Source of the DNA: Cognatishimia maritima
Lineage (GTDB): Bacteria > Pseudomonadota > Alphaproteobacteria > Rhodobacterales > Rhodobacteraceae
Length of the DNA: 64,000 nucleotides
Assembly (NCBI RefSeq): GCF_900129685.1
Contig: NZ_FQWM01000009.1
Coordinates: forward strand, 1 to 64,000
Direction: 5' to 3'
This document shows positions 9,203 to 18,236 of this stretch, in pieces (positions within the stretch are counted from its first letter, which is position 1; every line of letters starts with the position of its first letter). The translations under genes were made by a program, and so were the position numbers. Below the pieces are notes generated by a model. The model saw only the letters and a program-made list of their open reading frames with translations. It made no database searches and was not told the DNA's origin.

Positions 9203-9907
9203 ATGTCGGATATATTTGAGGGACTGCGGGCGGCTTTTTGGCTGATCTTCACTTTGGACGCGGATCTTATCGAGATTTCGCTGCGGTCGCTTTACGTCAC
9301 AACAAGCGCGGTTCTGATTGCGTCCTTCATTGGCCTGCCGCTTGGCTGCTGGCTTGCCCTGCGCAGGTTTCGCTATCGCCGCACGGTCATCGCCATCTTG
9401 AACGCCCTAATGGGCCTGCCGCCGGTTGTGGTCGGGCTGATCGTTTACCTGTTGCTTTCCCGCTCTGGACCGTTTGGCGTCTTTGGCCTGCTTTTTACGC
9501 CGACCGCGATGATCATTGCGCAGGTCATTATTCTGACGCCCCTGATTGCCTCGATTGCCCATCAGGCGATCCGTGATCTTTGGGCCGAATACCACGATCT
9601 GCTGATTTCCCTGAACACCTCGCGATTTCAGCGCATGGGCACCTTGCTTTGGGACGGGCGGCGCGCCTTGCTGACGGCCTCCTTGGCCGGTTTTGGGCGC
9701 GGCATCGGAGAGGTCGGCGCGATTATGATTGTCGGCGGCAATATCGATCATGTCACCCGCGTCCTGACCACCGCAATCGCGCTTGAAACCGGCAAAGGCG
9801 ATTTCGCTTTGGCGCTCGGCCTAGGCTTTGTTTTGATTTTCCTTGCGATTGTGGTGAACCTTGCGATCCACCGCGTTTCTGGCACCGAGGTGCGTGGCCG
9901 ATGGTGA
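9203..9907 (+). CDS. tupB: Tungstate-type ABC transporter permease
   Basis: A 234-residue permease with about five membrane helices and the binding-protein-dependent transport domain. Features include FIGLPLGCWLALRRFRYRR near the first helices, LMGLPPVVVGLIVYLLLSRSGP and the GRGIGEVGAIMIVGGNID region characteristic of TupB/WtpB proteins. It overlaps the ATPase gene by 7 bases and lies in an operon with a TupA-like binding protein. The TupB family imports tungstate for tungsten or molybdenum enzymes; molybdate cannot be excluded. The gene order permease-ATPase-binding protein differs from the common A-B-C order. Confidence 0.87.
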   Translation: MSDIFEGLRAAFWLIFTLDADLIEISLRSLYVTTSAVLIASFIGLPLGCWLALRRFRYRRTVIAILNALMGLPPVVVGLIVYLLLSRSGPFGVFGLLFTPTAMIIAQVIILTPLIASIAHQAIRDLWAEYHDLLISLNTSRFQRMGTLLWDGRRALLTASLAGFGRGIGEVGAIMIVGGNIDHVTRVLTTAIALETGKGDFALALGLGFVLIFLAIVVNLAIHRVSGTEVRGRW

Positions 9908-10617
9908 CGTCGATCCTGCCTCTGCGCGCAAGCGACCTAAAGGTGCGCAAAAGCCGGCGTCTGTTGCTGGACGGCGTTTCGCTTTCGCTGTCGGGCACCG
10001 GCACCACCATCGTGCTTGGCCCCAATGGCGCGGGGAAATCCACGCTTTTGAAAACCCTGCACGGGATGGAGCGGCTGGCGGGTGGTGACATCCAATGGGC
10101 GCTGCCTGACAAACAGGCCCGTGACCGGCAAGCCTTTGTGTTTCAGACCCCTATCTTAATGCGCCGGACCGTGCTTGAAAACGTTGCCTACCCGCTGCGC
10201 CTGAATGGGACTTCGCGCAAAGACGCCTTTCGCATCGCAACCGACTGGCTCAACCGTGTCCATCTTGGCAAAGCCCTGAACCAACGCGCCACTGACCTGT
10301 CCGGCGGCGAACGCCAAAAAATGGCGCTGGTCCGCGCTTTGATCCGCGACCCCGAGGTGCTGTTTCTGGATGAGCCCTGCGCCAATCTTGATGGCCGCGC
10401 CACGCGCGAAATCGAGGACCTCTTGCAAGAAGTGCACGCGGCGGGCACGCGTCTGATCATGGCCACGCATGATCTGGGACAGGCGCGGCGTCTGGCGCAT
10501 GATGTGATTTTCATGCACAAGGGCGCGCTTTTGGAACAAACCCCTGCCACCACATTTTTTGAAAACCCCATGACGGCCCAGGCACAGGCCTTTTTGAACG
10601 GAGACATTGTCGAATGA
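9901..10617 (+). CDS. tupC: Tungstate-type ABC transporter ATP-binding protein
   Basis: A 238-residue ABC ATPase with Walker A GPNGAGKST (about residues 40-48), Q-loop FVFQTPILM, signature LSGGERQK, Walker B/D-loop VLFLDEPCANLD and switch histidine MATHDLGQARR. The short length, without a C-terminal regulatory domain, agrees with TupC rather than ModC. It overlaps the permease and binding-protein genes by a few bases on each side, which implies translational coupling. Confidence 0.88.
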   Translation: MVTSILPLRASDLKVRKSRRLLLDGVSLSLSGTGTTIVLGPNGAGKSTLLKTLHGMERLAGGDIQWALPDKQARDRQAFVFQTPILMRRTVLENVAYPLRLNGTSRKDAFRIATDWLNRVHLGKALNQRATDLSGGERQKMALVRALIRDPEVLFLDEPCANLDGRATREIEDLLQEVHAAGTRLIMATHDLGQARRLAHDVIFMHKGALLEQTPATTFFENPMTAQAQAFLNGDIVE

Positions 10618-11417
10618 TCCTGCGACCCCTTTTTGCCCTGCTCACTTTGGCCACGGCGACGCTCGTTCAGGCGGACGAAATGAAACTCGCGGTCACAACA
10701 AGCTTTCACAACTCGGGCCTCGCAGAGATCCTTTTGCCTGCCATCAAAGACGACATCGACCTTGATGTGCATCTTTTGGTGGTCGGCACAGGTCAGGCCC
10801 TGCGGCTGGGTCGCGCCGGGGATGTGGACGCCATTCTGGTGCATTCCAAAGCGGCCGAAGAAACCTTTGTGGCCGAAGGGTTCGCACCCCACCGCCGAGA
10901 GATCATGTTCAACGATTTTGTCCTGATCGGTCCCAATGATGACCCCGCCAAAGTCGGCGAGGCTGCAACGGCAGCAGACGCGCTGCGGCGCATTGAAGCC
11001 ACTCAAGCAGGATTTGCATCGCGCGGCGATGACAGTGGCACCCACAAGAAGGAAAAAGCGCTTTGGGCGGAAGCGGGTTTTGACAGTGCTGACCTGTCGC
11101 CTGAATGGTATCGCGCCGCAGGGGCTGGCATGGGGGCAACGTTGAATGTGGCCTCAGGCCTCAATGCCTATGTCCTCAGCGACCGTGCAAGCTGGCTGAA
11201 TTTTGGCAACAAAGGCGATCTGACACTCCTTTTCGCAGGCGACCCGGTGCTGTTCAATCAATATGCCTACCTGCCTGTCAGCCCGACCCGCCATGCCCAT
11301 GTCAATCACGACGCCGCCCTGCGGCTTGAGGCGTGGCTGACCAGCGAGGCAGCCAAATTGCTGATCGACGGCTACCGGCTAAATGGTGAACAACTCTTTA
11401 CCTTCAACGCGCAATAA
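10614..11417 (+). CDS. tupA: Tungstate-type periplasmic binding protein
   Basis: 267 residues. A signal peptide of about 20 residues (MILRPLFALLTLATATLVQA) precedes the mature start DEMKLAVTTSFHNSGLAE, matching the TTT/S oxyanion-contacting start of TupA proteins. Further family features are GRAGDVDAILVHSKAAEE, the FNDFVLIGPNDDP segment and a SRGDDSGTHKKE oxyanion loop. It starts within the last codons of tupC (ATGA-type overlap). It would bind tungstate, and possibly molybdate, in the periplasm. Confidence 0.88.
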   Translation: MILRPLFALLTLATATLVQADEMKLAVTTSFHNSGLAEILLPAIKDDIDLDVHLLVVGTGQALRLGRAGDVDAILVHSKAAEETFVAEGFAPHRREIMFNDFVLIGPNDDPAKVGEAATAADALRRIEATQAGFASRGDDSGTHKKEKALWAEAGFDSADLSPEWYRAAGAGMGATLNVASGLNAYVLSDRASWLNFGNKGDLTLLFAGDPVLFNQYAYLPVSPTRHAHVNHDAALRLEAWLTSEAAKLLIDGYRLNGEQLFTFNAQ

Positions 11418-11516
11418 GCGGCCAGTACCCGCACCGCCTGCGCACTTTGCCGAATGACGCCTTGCCATTCGGCCCCGCTCCGCGCAGGGTGGCGCAAAAT
11501 CGACAAAAGGTCCGCC

Positions 11517-11963
11517 ATGTCCGCCCCCACCCTCACCCCCAAAGTTGGTGCCATCGCCGTTATCCTGCGTGACGGCCATTTCCTGATGGTGCAACGGGGC
11601 AAGGCGCCCGGCATTGGCCTGTGGGGGTTTCCCGGCGGACACGTTGAACTGGGTGAAACCGCGCAAGAGGCCGCCGTGCGGGAACTTTTTGAGGAAACCA
11701 CCGTCATCGGCACACCGCAGGCCTATTTGACCAATGTCGATGTGATTGGCCGGGATGAGGATGGCGCGATCCTCTATCACTATCTGCTGGCCGTCGTGCC
11801 CTGCACTTATGTTTCAGGCATCCCCAAGGCGGGCGACGACGCGGCAGCAGCAGAATGGGTGCCGGTGCGCGATGTGGTCAACGAGGTCCGCCCCCTCAGT
11901 TGGGGTGTCGCCAAAGTTGCGAAACAGATTGCGGCAAAGCTTAGCGAAGCAACGCAGCCTTAG
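11517..11963 (+). CDS. NUDIX hydrolase
   Basis: A 148-residue NUDIX protein from the ATG at 11517 (weak AAAGG site); the start at 11454 gives a non-family N-terminus. The NUDIX box runs about residues 40-62 as [17 protein letters not shown] then FEETTV: the catalytic RE..EE core is complete, but the usual glycine after EEx is a threonine. The short N-terminal strand ([19 protein letters not shown]) resembles ADP-ribose or ADP-sugar hydrolases. It probably cleaves a nucleoside diphosphate derivative; substrate unknown. Its last codons overlap flhB on the other strand, so the genes converge. Confidence 0.88.
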   Translation: MSAPTLTPKVGAIAVILRDGHFLMVQRGKAPGIGLWGFPGGHVELGETAQEAAVRELFEETTVIGTPQAYLTNVDVIGRDEDGAILYHYLLAVVPCTYVSGIPKAGDDAAAAEWVPVRDVVNEVRPLSWGVAKVAKQIAAKLSEATQP

Positions 11964-13084
11964 TTCGGATCAGTCCGCAGCTCAGATCCAGTGGGTGGCT
12001 TTCGCTTTGGATCGCGTTTCAGTGCCATCACGAAGCTGATGATTTCCGCCACCACTTCCCAATGTTCAACCGGCACCTGATCGTCGACCTCGATCACGTC
12101 ATAAAGCGTGCGCGCGAGCGGTTTGTTCTCGATAATCGGCACCTCATGTTCATGCGCGATCAAACGGATCTGGCGGGCCATCAAGTCTGCCCCTTTGGCC
12201 ACACAGACCGGCGCAACATCGACGCCCTGTTCATACCGCAATGCCACAGCGTAGTGCGTCGGGTTGGTCAGGATCACATTGGCCGTCGGCACTGCGGTGG
12301 CAATCCGTTGCTGCGCACGTTGGCGTCGCAACTGCGCGCGTTTCCCACGGATCAGGGGATCACCTTCGGCCTCTTTCATCTCATCCCGGATTTCCTTGAC
12401 CGACATCATCTGCTTTCTGCGCCAGTCAAAGCGTTTCCACAGAATGTCGAGAATGGCCACCGGCACCAGAAAAACCGCGGCCATGATCAAAAGCTGTCGC
12501 GTGGCATCTGACATATAGCCCGGCAGATGCTCTGGCACGAACCCCGTGCCCTGCCAGATGTCGCGGACGGCGCTATTTGTCACCCAAAGCGCCATGCCAC
12601 CCACGACCAGAACCTTCACAAGGCTTTTGACAAATTCAACCAGCGTATTGGCCGAGAACTGACGCTTGAGGCCCTCGAAAATGGAAATTTTCGACCATTT
12701 TGGTTTGATCCGCTCAGCAGCGACAACCGTCTCTCCTTGAATCAGAACGCCAACGATACCGCCCAACAGGATCAGCCCAAAAACTGGCGCGATCGCCAGC
12801 ACGATCCGGCTGATGAAATCCCAGAAAACATCGCCCAAAGTCGCAACACCCGGACGTTCAACACCGACATGGATGCGCCCGGCGTTGTCCACCAAGGAGG
12901 CCAAGGCATCCACCAGTTTTGGGCCCTGCCATTGCAAGGCAATCGCCACCACCCCAATCAGCGACACGACAACCATCATATTGCCGGTTTCGCGCGAGGC
13001 AGGGACATCGCCTTTCTTGCGCGCATCGCGCAGCTTCTTCTCGGTCGGCTCCTGGGTCTTGTTGCTTCTGTCTTCTTCTGCCAT
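11960..13084 (-). CDS. flhB: Flagellar export switch protein FlhB
   Basis: 374 residues. The cytoplasmic N-terminus ([20 protein letters not shown]) and four membrane helices (about residues 35-215) are followed by a cytoplasmic domain with the self-cleaving NPTH motif ([14 protein letters not shown], near residue 270). Cleavage at NPTH switches the flagellar type III apparatus from hook to filament export, usually together with FliK. It is the last of a minus-strand run flgB-flgC-fliE-fliQ-sltF-flhA-fliR-flhB. Length and motifs are normal. Confidence 0.96.
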   Translation of the reverse strand: MAEEDRSNKTQEPTEKKLRDARKKGDVPASRETGNMMVVVSLIGVVAIALQWQGPKLVDALASLVDNAGRIHVGVERPGVATLGDVFWDFISRIVLAIAPVFGLILLGGIVGVLIQGETVVAAERIKPKWSKISIFEGLKRQFSANTLVEFVKSLVKVLVVGGMALWVTNSAVRDIWQGTGFVPEHLPGYMSDATRQLLIMAAVFLVPVAILDILWKRFDWRRKQMMSVKEIRDEMKEAEGDPLIRGKRAQLRRQRAQQRIATAVPTANVILTNPTHYAVALRYEQGVDVAPVCVAKGADLMARQIRLIAHEHEVPIIENKPLARTLYDVIEVDDQVPVEHWEVVAEIISFVMALKRDPKRKPPTGSELRTDPN

Positions 13085-13087
13085 CGC

Positions 13088-13843
13088 TCAGAACCTAAAC
13101 AATCCGAACCAGCTGCTGAATTCTCCCAGCCAGTGGTGGATCATGCTAGGCGCTGCGACACCAAGGATAAAGAGACCAACCGCAATCAGCATGGCTGCAG
13201 CGACAAAGAAGACGGGAAGTTGGGGCATCATCCGGTTGGCGAGACCCATGCCAAGGTTCAGGATCACACCCATCACGAAAAACGGCGCAGCGATAGAGGC
13301 CCCAATATAAAGGCTCTTGCTGCCCGCATGAACGATCTGCTTGGCCAGATCACCGGCAAAGATCACACCCGGTGGGAAGACCGCATAGCTTTCCATCATC
13401 CCGCGTAAAATGATGTGATGCGTGTCCGTCACAAAGATCAGGGCAACGGTCGCAATCAACAGCAGCGTCGCAACCAAAGTCGCGCCTTCAAACGAACCGA
13501 GTGACGGCCCAAAGGCATTGGCAAGACCCGACACCTGCCCCACTTGGTAGCCCGCGAAATCCATCGCCGACAGCAGGATACGCGCGGTGACACCAATCCA
13601 AACGCCCACCGTGATCTCAGCCATCAGCAACAGAAACATCGCGGTCGGCGTGTTTGGCGCGCCTGCGACCACCGGCACCACCGGATAAAGCGCCAGACAC
13701 AGGACCAAGGCAAACGACAGCCGTGCGCGCACCGGAATTTGCGCTTCGCCAAATCCCGGCAGGAACATCATCGCGCTGCCAATCCGCCCAACCACCAGCA
13801 AGTAGCCAAACAGCACCGTCGCGATATAGGAGTTCAGGTCCAT
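13088..13843 (-). CDS. fliR: Flagellar export gate protein FliR
   Basis: 251 residues with about six membrane helices. The N-terminus MDLNSYIATVLFGYLLVVGRIGSAMMFLPGF and the segment VGQVSGLANAFGPSLGSFEG are typical FliR. With FliP and FliQ it forms the helical export gate in the MS ring; fliQ is in the window but fliP is not. It is 3 bases from flhA and 3 from flhB, consistent with one transcript. Confidence 0.95.
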   Translation of the reverse strand: MDLNSYIATVLFGYLLVVGRIGSAMMFLPGFGEAQIPVRARLSFALVLCLALYPVVPVVAGAPNTPTAMFLLLMAEITVGVWIGVTARILLSAMDFAGYQVGQVSGLANAFGPSLGSFEGATLVATLLLIATVALIFVTDTHHIILRGMMESYAVFPPGVIFAGDLAKQIVHAGSKSLYIGASIAAPFFVMGVILNLGMGLANRMMPQLPVFFVAAAMLIAVGLFILGVAAPSMIHHWLGEFSSWFGLFRF

Positions 13844-13846
13844 CTC

Positions 13847-15943
13847 TTAGCCGCCAATGGTGGCCACTGTCTTAAGCGAGGCCTTGCGGTGCACTTCATT
13901 GTGGGAAATCACCTGCGTCATCGGGCTGACGCGCTCTAGGATCGAGCGCACATAGGGGCGGCTATCTGGCGCGACCAGCAATGCAGGCCATTGATCCCCG
14001 GCGGCAAACTCTTGAATTTCTTTACGCACGGCCAGCACAAATTCCTGCACCCGTTGCGGCGACATGATGAAATTCGTCTCATCCCCGGTTTTGGAAATCG
14101 CGTTCTGCATCTCAGTTTCCCAGGTCTGGCCCAGCGTCACCACCGGCACATAGCCCTGCGGGTCGACAAGGCTCTGGCAAATCTGTTTGCTCAGTTGCGC
14201 GCGTACATGTTCGACGATGGTCTGCACGTTTTTCGTGGTGCCCGAAGCCTCGGCCACCGCTTCAATGATCTTGGGTAGGTTGCGGATCGACACCCGCTCG
14301 CTCATCAACGCCTGCAAAACATGCTGCATCAGAACCAGCGGCGCGCTGTTGGAAATCTCGGTCAGCAGCTTCTGATAATCTTTGCTTTGCCCGTTCACCA
14401 ACTCTTGCGTGGCGGCGTAGGTCAGCAACTCGGGCATATGCTCTTTGATGATCTCGGTCAGGTGTGTCGTGACGACGCTTTCGGGGTCCACAACCGTCAT
14501 GCCGCGCGCTTCGGCTTCTGACGCGCGGCTTTGGTCGACCCAAATCGCGTTCAGACCAAAAGTCGGTTCGCGCGTGCGCTCTCCGGGGATGTCCACAGCG
14601 GCACCAGAGGGTTCAATCACCATCATCGCACCGGGGCGCAATTCGCCCTTGGCAGTTTCCACACCGTGGATCGAAATCGCGTAACTCATGGCGGGCAGCG
14701 TCGCGTCATCTTTGATGCGCACCGGTGGGATCACAAAGCCATAATCCTTGATGAACAGGTTGCGCAGGCTTTTCACCTTGCCCGGCAGCGCCGCATCAGG
14801 AGAGTTGATCAGCGGCACCAAAGCACTGCCCAGATCAAGCCGCAGATCATCCAGTTTCAGCATTTCTTTGATCGGATCAACCGGCTTTTCTCTTTCCTCC
14901 TTACGGGCGAGCTCATCCGCAACTTGTTTTTTGGCCTGATCCGCAAGTGATCCCTGCATGACGTAGCCCATAACCGCCATGCCCGTTGCAAGGACGGCGA
15001 ACACAACGAAAGGAAACCCCGGCAGGAAACCCACCACAAAACAAAGCGCCGAGGCCATGTAAAGCGCGCGCGGGAAGTTGCCGAGCTGTTTCAGAACCGC
15101 TTCGTTGGTTGCACCCTTTGTGCCGCCCTTCGTGACAAGCAAACCCGCGGCCAAGGACACAACAAGCGCCGGGATTTGGGTCACCAGACCGTCGCCAATC
15201 GTTAGCACCGTATAGTTGCTGGCCGCCTGACCAACCGTCAGATCATAGCTTGCCACGCCAATCAGAATGCCACCGACGACGTTGATGATGGTAATGATCA
15301 GACCGGCAACCGCATCACCACGCACAAACTTTGAGGCACCGTCCATCGCGCCGAAAAAGGCGCTTTCTTCTTCCAGAACCCGGCGACGCTCGCGCGCCTC
15401 GTGTTCATCAATCATGCCCGCGCCAAGGTCCGCATCAATCGCCATCTGTTTGCCCGGCATCGCGTCCAAGCTGAACCGCGCCGCGACTTCGGCGATCCGG
15501 GTCGAACCTTTGGTGATCACGATGAAGTTGATGATCACAAGGATCGAGAAAATCACGATCCCGATGATGAAATCCCCGCCGACAATAAATCGACTGAACC
15601 CTTCGATCACTTTGCCCGCGGCATCCGTCCCAGTGTGCCCCTGGCTGAGGATCAGCCGCGTCGAACTGACGTTCAGCGCCAGCCGCAGCATGGTCACAAC
15701 CAGCAAAAGCGTCGGGAAAGAGTTAAAGTCCAAGGGCGTCGGTATCCACAGCGCCACCATCAGGATCAGCACCGCCAGCGACAGGGAAATTGCCAAGCCG
15801 AAATCCAACAGGATCGGCGGCAATGGCACGAACAACATGCCAAGGATCATCACCACGCCAAGCGCAAAAACCACATCGCGGTTCGCAAGCAACTGCGCGA
15901 AACCGCCGGTAACGTTGGGTGTGTCTGTATTGGACGCGGTCAT
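13847..15943 (-). CDS. flhA: Flagellar export gate protein FlhA
   Basis: 698 residues from the ATG at 15943, six bases after TGAGGA; a 48-codon upstream in-frame extension overlaps sltF and is rejected. About eight N-terminal membrane helices (residues 15-310) include the FHIPEP-family signature region (GSTRIAEVAARFSLDAMPGKQMAID). A cytoplasmic domain (about 320-698) forms the nonameric docking ring for substrates and chaperones. Family length is about 690-700 residues. It couples proton motive force to export. Confidence 0.97.
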   Translation of the reverse strand: MTASNTDTPNVTGGFAQLLANRDVVFALGVVMILGMLFVPLPPILLDFGLAISLSLAVLILMVALWIPTPLDFNSFPTLLLVVTMLRLALNVSSTRLILSQGHTGTDAAGKVIEGFSRFIVGGDFIIGIVIFSILVIINFIVITKGSTRIAEVAARFSLDAMPGKQMAIDADLGAGMIDEHEARERRRVLEEESAFFGAMDGASKFVRGDAVAGLIITIINVVGGILIGVASYDLTVGQAASNYTVLTIGDGLVTQIPALVVSLAAGLLVTKGGTKGATNEAVLKQLGNFPRALYMASALCFVVGFLPGFPFVVFAVLATGMAVMGYVMQGSLADQAKKQVADELARKEEREKPVDPIKEMLKLDDLRLDLGSALVPLINSPDAALPGKVKSLRNLFIKDYGFVIPPVRIKDDATLPAMSYAISIHGVETAKGELRPGAMMVIEPSGAAVDIPGERTREPTFGLNAIWVDQSRASEAEARGMTVVDPESVVTTHLTEIIKEHMPELLTYAATQELVNGQSKDYQKLLTEISNSAPLVLMQHVLQALMSERVSIRNLPKIIEAVAEASGTTKNVQTIVEHVRAQLSKQICQSLVDPQGYVPVVTLGQTWETEMQNAISKTGDETNFIMSPQRVQEFVLAVRKEIQEFAAGDQWPALLVAPDSRPYVRSILERVSPMTQVISHNEVHRKASLKTVATIGG

Positions 15944-15950
15944 ATAGTCC

Positions 15951-16760
15951 TCAGAAAAGTTCTTTGTAGTCCGGCAACATGGGCCGGATTTCAGTGTTAG
16001 AGTAAATCGAATAGCTGCTGCCGTCCGAAACACCCCAGAAAACAGGGGGTGGTGGGTCACGCGGCGCAACGACTTCGGCCACAGCAACCGGCGCGTAAGA
16101 CCGTGCCAAGGCCGTCAGACGATCAATGTCACGCTCGACCACCTTGCGGTTCCGCTCAAGCGACGCCAGATAGCGCGCTTGATGCACATCGGTTGCAGAG
16201 TGATACCGCCCTGCCGCTTTCTGCCAACTGCCGGTTTCCTGATAAAGCCCCAGCAAAAAACGCGCGGCGTAGTCCGCGTTCATCTCGGGATCAAAGGCGG
16301 CTTCTTGGCTTGGGAACTGGTCGCCATGCCAACGCAGATTGATCTGCATACAGCCCACATCGATGCTGGTGATCCCCTGTGCCTGCTTTTCACGCACCCA
16401 ATTCTGGGCGTCCAAACGCGATTTGAAAAACGCGCCCTCGCCGTTGGCATTCACCGTCCATGGCCAAACAGCCAGCCCCGCAGGGCCATTGCGCCCGGCC
16501 TCTTGGATACCGATCGACAGCAACAGATTATCCGGGATGCCGTATTTTTGCTGCGCTTCTAGGATCGCCGCCACACAGCGCGCGCCGGTGGTGGGCCGGT
16601 TTTTTGCGGGCACCTGCACAACTGGCGCTGGCACGGGTGCCGCCGAGGCATAGAGGTTGGTGAAGAGATCGGCCTGCACCGCCGCCGGACCCAGAGCCAA
16701 AGCCGGAGCCAGCAAGCCCGCGACGATCATCCCAAGTGCCTTGCCCCAACCGCGCGCCAT
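15951..16760 (-). CDS. Flagellum-specific lytic transglycosylase, SltF type
   Basis: 269 residues. A signal peptide (about 1-30, ending VQA) precedes an SLT domain (about 60-200). The catalytic glutamate is E87 in LSIGIQEAGRNG, with the later motifs VGCMQINLRW and AARFLLGLYQETGSWQKAAGRYHS. It cuts peptidoglycan so the rod can pass. Here FlgJ has only a rod-binding domain, so a separate enzyme is needed; Rhodobacter sphaeroides uses SltF in this way. Position inside the export operon, between fliQ and flhA, supports the role. The C-terminal tail (about 215-269) is unrelated to the catalytic fold. Confidence 0.85.
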   Translation of the reverse strand: MARGWGKALGMIVAGLLAPALALGPAAVQADLFTNLYASAAPVPAPVVQVPAKNRPTTGARCVAAILEAQQKYGIPDNLLLSIGIQEAGRNGPAGLAVWPWTVNANGEGAFFKSRLDAQNWVREKQAQGITSIDVGCMQINLRWHGDQFPSQEAAFDPEMNADYAARFLLGLYQETGSWQKAAGRYHSATDVHQARYLASLERNRKVVERDIDRLTALARSYAPVAVAEVVAPRDPPPPVFWGVSDGSSYSIYSNTEIRPMLPDYKELF

Positions 16761-16762
16761 AT

Positions 16763-17032
16763 CTAAACGCCCCCGGAGACGATCAGGTCAAAGACCCGAT
16801 CCGACAGTCTGGTCAGCGTGCCAAAGATGAAAGGCAGGGTCAGCGCCAATATCGCAAAGATCGCGATGATCTTAGGCACGAAGGTCAGCGTCATCTCTTG
16901 GATCTGTGTCAGCGCTTGGACAAAAGAAATCACCAAGCCCACCACCAACGCGCCCGCCAAAATCGGCGCGCTGCCCAGAAGTATGGTGTTGATTGTCAGC
17001 CGGATGACCTCATATGCGCCTGTGCTGTCCAT
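16763..17032 (-). CDS. fliQ: Flagellar export gate protein FliQ
   Basis: 89 residues with two membrane helices, the normal FliQ size. The N-terminus MDSTGAYEVIRLTINTILLGSAP and the LIQEMTLTFVPKI-like segment (here ALTQIQEMTLTFVPKIIA) are characteristic. It is part of the FliPQR gate. Gene order fliE-fliQ-sltF-flhA places it in the export operon. Confidence 0.95.
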   Translation of the reverse strand: MDSTGAYEVIRLTINTILLGSAPILAGALVVGLVISFVQALTQIQEMTLTFVPKIIAIFAILALTLPFIFGTLTRLSDRVFDLIVSGGV

Positions 17033-17065
17033 TCGGGCATCCTTAGTAAAAGACGCAAGCGATCC

Positions 17066-17389
17066 TTAGATCGGCATGCGCATGATGTCTTGATAGGCCT
17101 CCACGATCTTATCGCGCACGGCGACAGACACACGCACTGTGCTTTCCATCGTCATGGTCGCCTCGACCACCTGCTGAATGCCCGCCTTGCCGGTCAGGCC
17201 CTGTGTCGCGACCTCATCGCCCTGCCGCACGTTTTCGACAGATTGCGCGGCCGCTGTGCGCAGCATGTCGCCAAAAGACTGCGGTGCGTCAGAGCCTTCC
17301 GCAACCTGCGCCGGGCTTTTCAGGGACTTTGCGTTCCCGTATGCCCCTTGAATGGCGGCATTGGAACGGATCGAAGAAAAATCACTCAT
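17066..17389 (-). CDS. fliE: Flagellar hook-basal body protein FliE
   Basis: 107 residues, the usual FliE length. The C-terminal half (VEATMTMESTVRVSVAVRDKIVEAYQDIMRMPI) carries the conserved helix that links the MS ring or export gate to the rod. It is 9 bases downstream of flgC on the minus strand, in the classical flgB-flgC-fliE order. Confidence 0.95.
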   Translation of the reverse strand: MSDFSSIRSNAAIQGAYGNAKSLKSPAQVAEGSDAPQSFGDMLRTAAAQSVENVRQGDEVATQGLTGKAGIQQVVEATMTMESTVRVSVAVRDKIVEAYQDIMRMPI

Positions 17390-17398
17390 CGTTCAGCC

Positions 17399-17809
17399 CT
17401 ATTCTATCATGTCAATCAAACGGTTCCGCATCTGGCGGGCGTTTTCCAGCATCGTCAGGTTCGCCTCATACGACCGGCTCGCCTCTCGCATGTTGCTCAT
17501 CTCGATCAGCGGGTTCACGTTTGGCATTTTCACATAGCCCGCATCATCCGCTGCCGGATGGGATGGCTCATAGCGCACAGTGAAATCTGTCAAGTCGCGA
17601 TCAATATCGACGATCTCTACCTGCGACACACCGCTGCCGTCATCAATCAACTCACCAAAGCTGATGGTCTTGCGGCGATACGGATCACCGCCGGGCGTGT
17701 CTGCGGTGGAGTTCGCATTGGCGACGTTTTCAGACACCACCCGCATGCGCTCACCCTGCGCCCGAAGGCCGCTGGTGGCAATCTTTCCGATGAGGCTGAG
17801 GCTATCCAT
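17399..17809 (-). CDS. flgC: Flagellar proximal rod protein FlgC
   Basis: 136 residues. The N-terminal rod motif (SGLRAQGERMRVVSENVANANSTA) and C-terminal segment (MSNMREASRSYEANLTMLENARQMRNRLIDMI) are those of FlgC. It is exported through the type III gate and polymerises in the rod. It lies 11 bases from flgB. Confidence 0.96.
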   Translation of the reverse strand: MDSLSLIGKIATSGLRAQGERMRVVSENVANANSTADTPGGDPYRRKTISFGELIDDGSGVSQVEIVDIDRDLTDFTVRYEPSHPAADDAGYVKMPNVNPLIEMSNMREASRSYEANLTMLENARQMRNRLIDMIE

Positions 17810-17820
17810 TTATCTGCCCC

Positions 17821-18168
17821 CTACCCTGACACGGCGCGCAGCATCTCATGTGCTTTGCGATACAGGTTGGCGGCAATCTTGTACTGACCCGCGGTGGAAC
17901 TCGCTTCGAGGATCTGCTCCTCAAGGATCACATTGTTGCCTGACAGGTCCGCGCCCCATGTGGATTCGCTTTCAAAGATAGCGGCGCCTGGCGCTTCGGC
18001 TTGTCCCGCAGCCACCTCAAGATAGGAATCAAAACTCTCGACTTCTTTCGCGCGATACCCCGCCGTATCGGCGTTCGCGATGTTTTCGGACACCACTTTC
18101 TGCCGGTCGGACAACCACTTGAGTCTTTGCGATGCAAGCTCAAATAGATTTGTCACTTCGATATTCAT
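17821..18168 (-). CDS. flgB: Flagellar proximal rod protein FlgB
   Basis: 115 residues from the second of two adjacent ATGs (18168), which has the better spacing to AGGAG; starting at 18171 adds one methionine. The N-terminal motif (SDRQKVVSENIANADTAGYRAKEV) is typical FlgB, and the C-terminus (TAGQYKIAANLYRKAHEMLRAV) matches rod proteins. First gene of the minus-strand rod/export operon, divergent from fliI. Confidence 0.95.
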   Translation of the reverse strand: MNIEVTNLFELASQRLKWLSDRQKVVSENIANADTAGYRAKEVESFDSYLEVAAGQAEAPGAAIFESESTWGADLSGNNVILEEQILEASSTAGQYKIAANLYRKAHEMLRAVSG

Positions 18169-18216
18169 CATGGACTCCTGCGCATTTATTGTTGATTATA
18201 GCAAGTATAACAAAGA

Positions 18217-18231
18217 TTAACATAGGGTTTA
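18217..18231. promoter_or_regulatory. CtrA-like box between flgB and fliI
   Basis: TTAA-N7-TTTA, one mismatch from the CtrA consensus TTAA-N7-TTAA, in the 68-base divergent gap between flgB and fliI. One site could serve both operons. Confidence 0.5.
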
Positions 18232-18236
18232 TTCTT

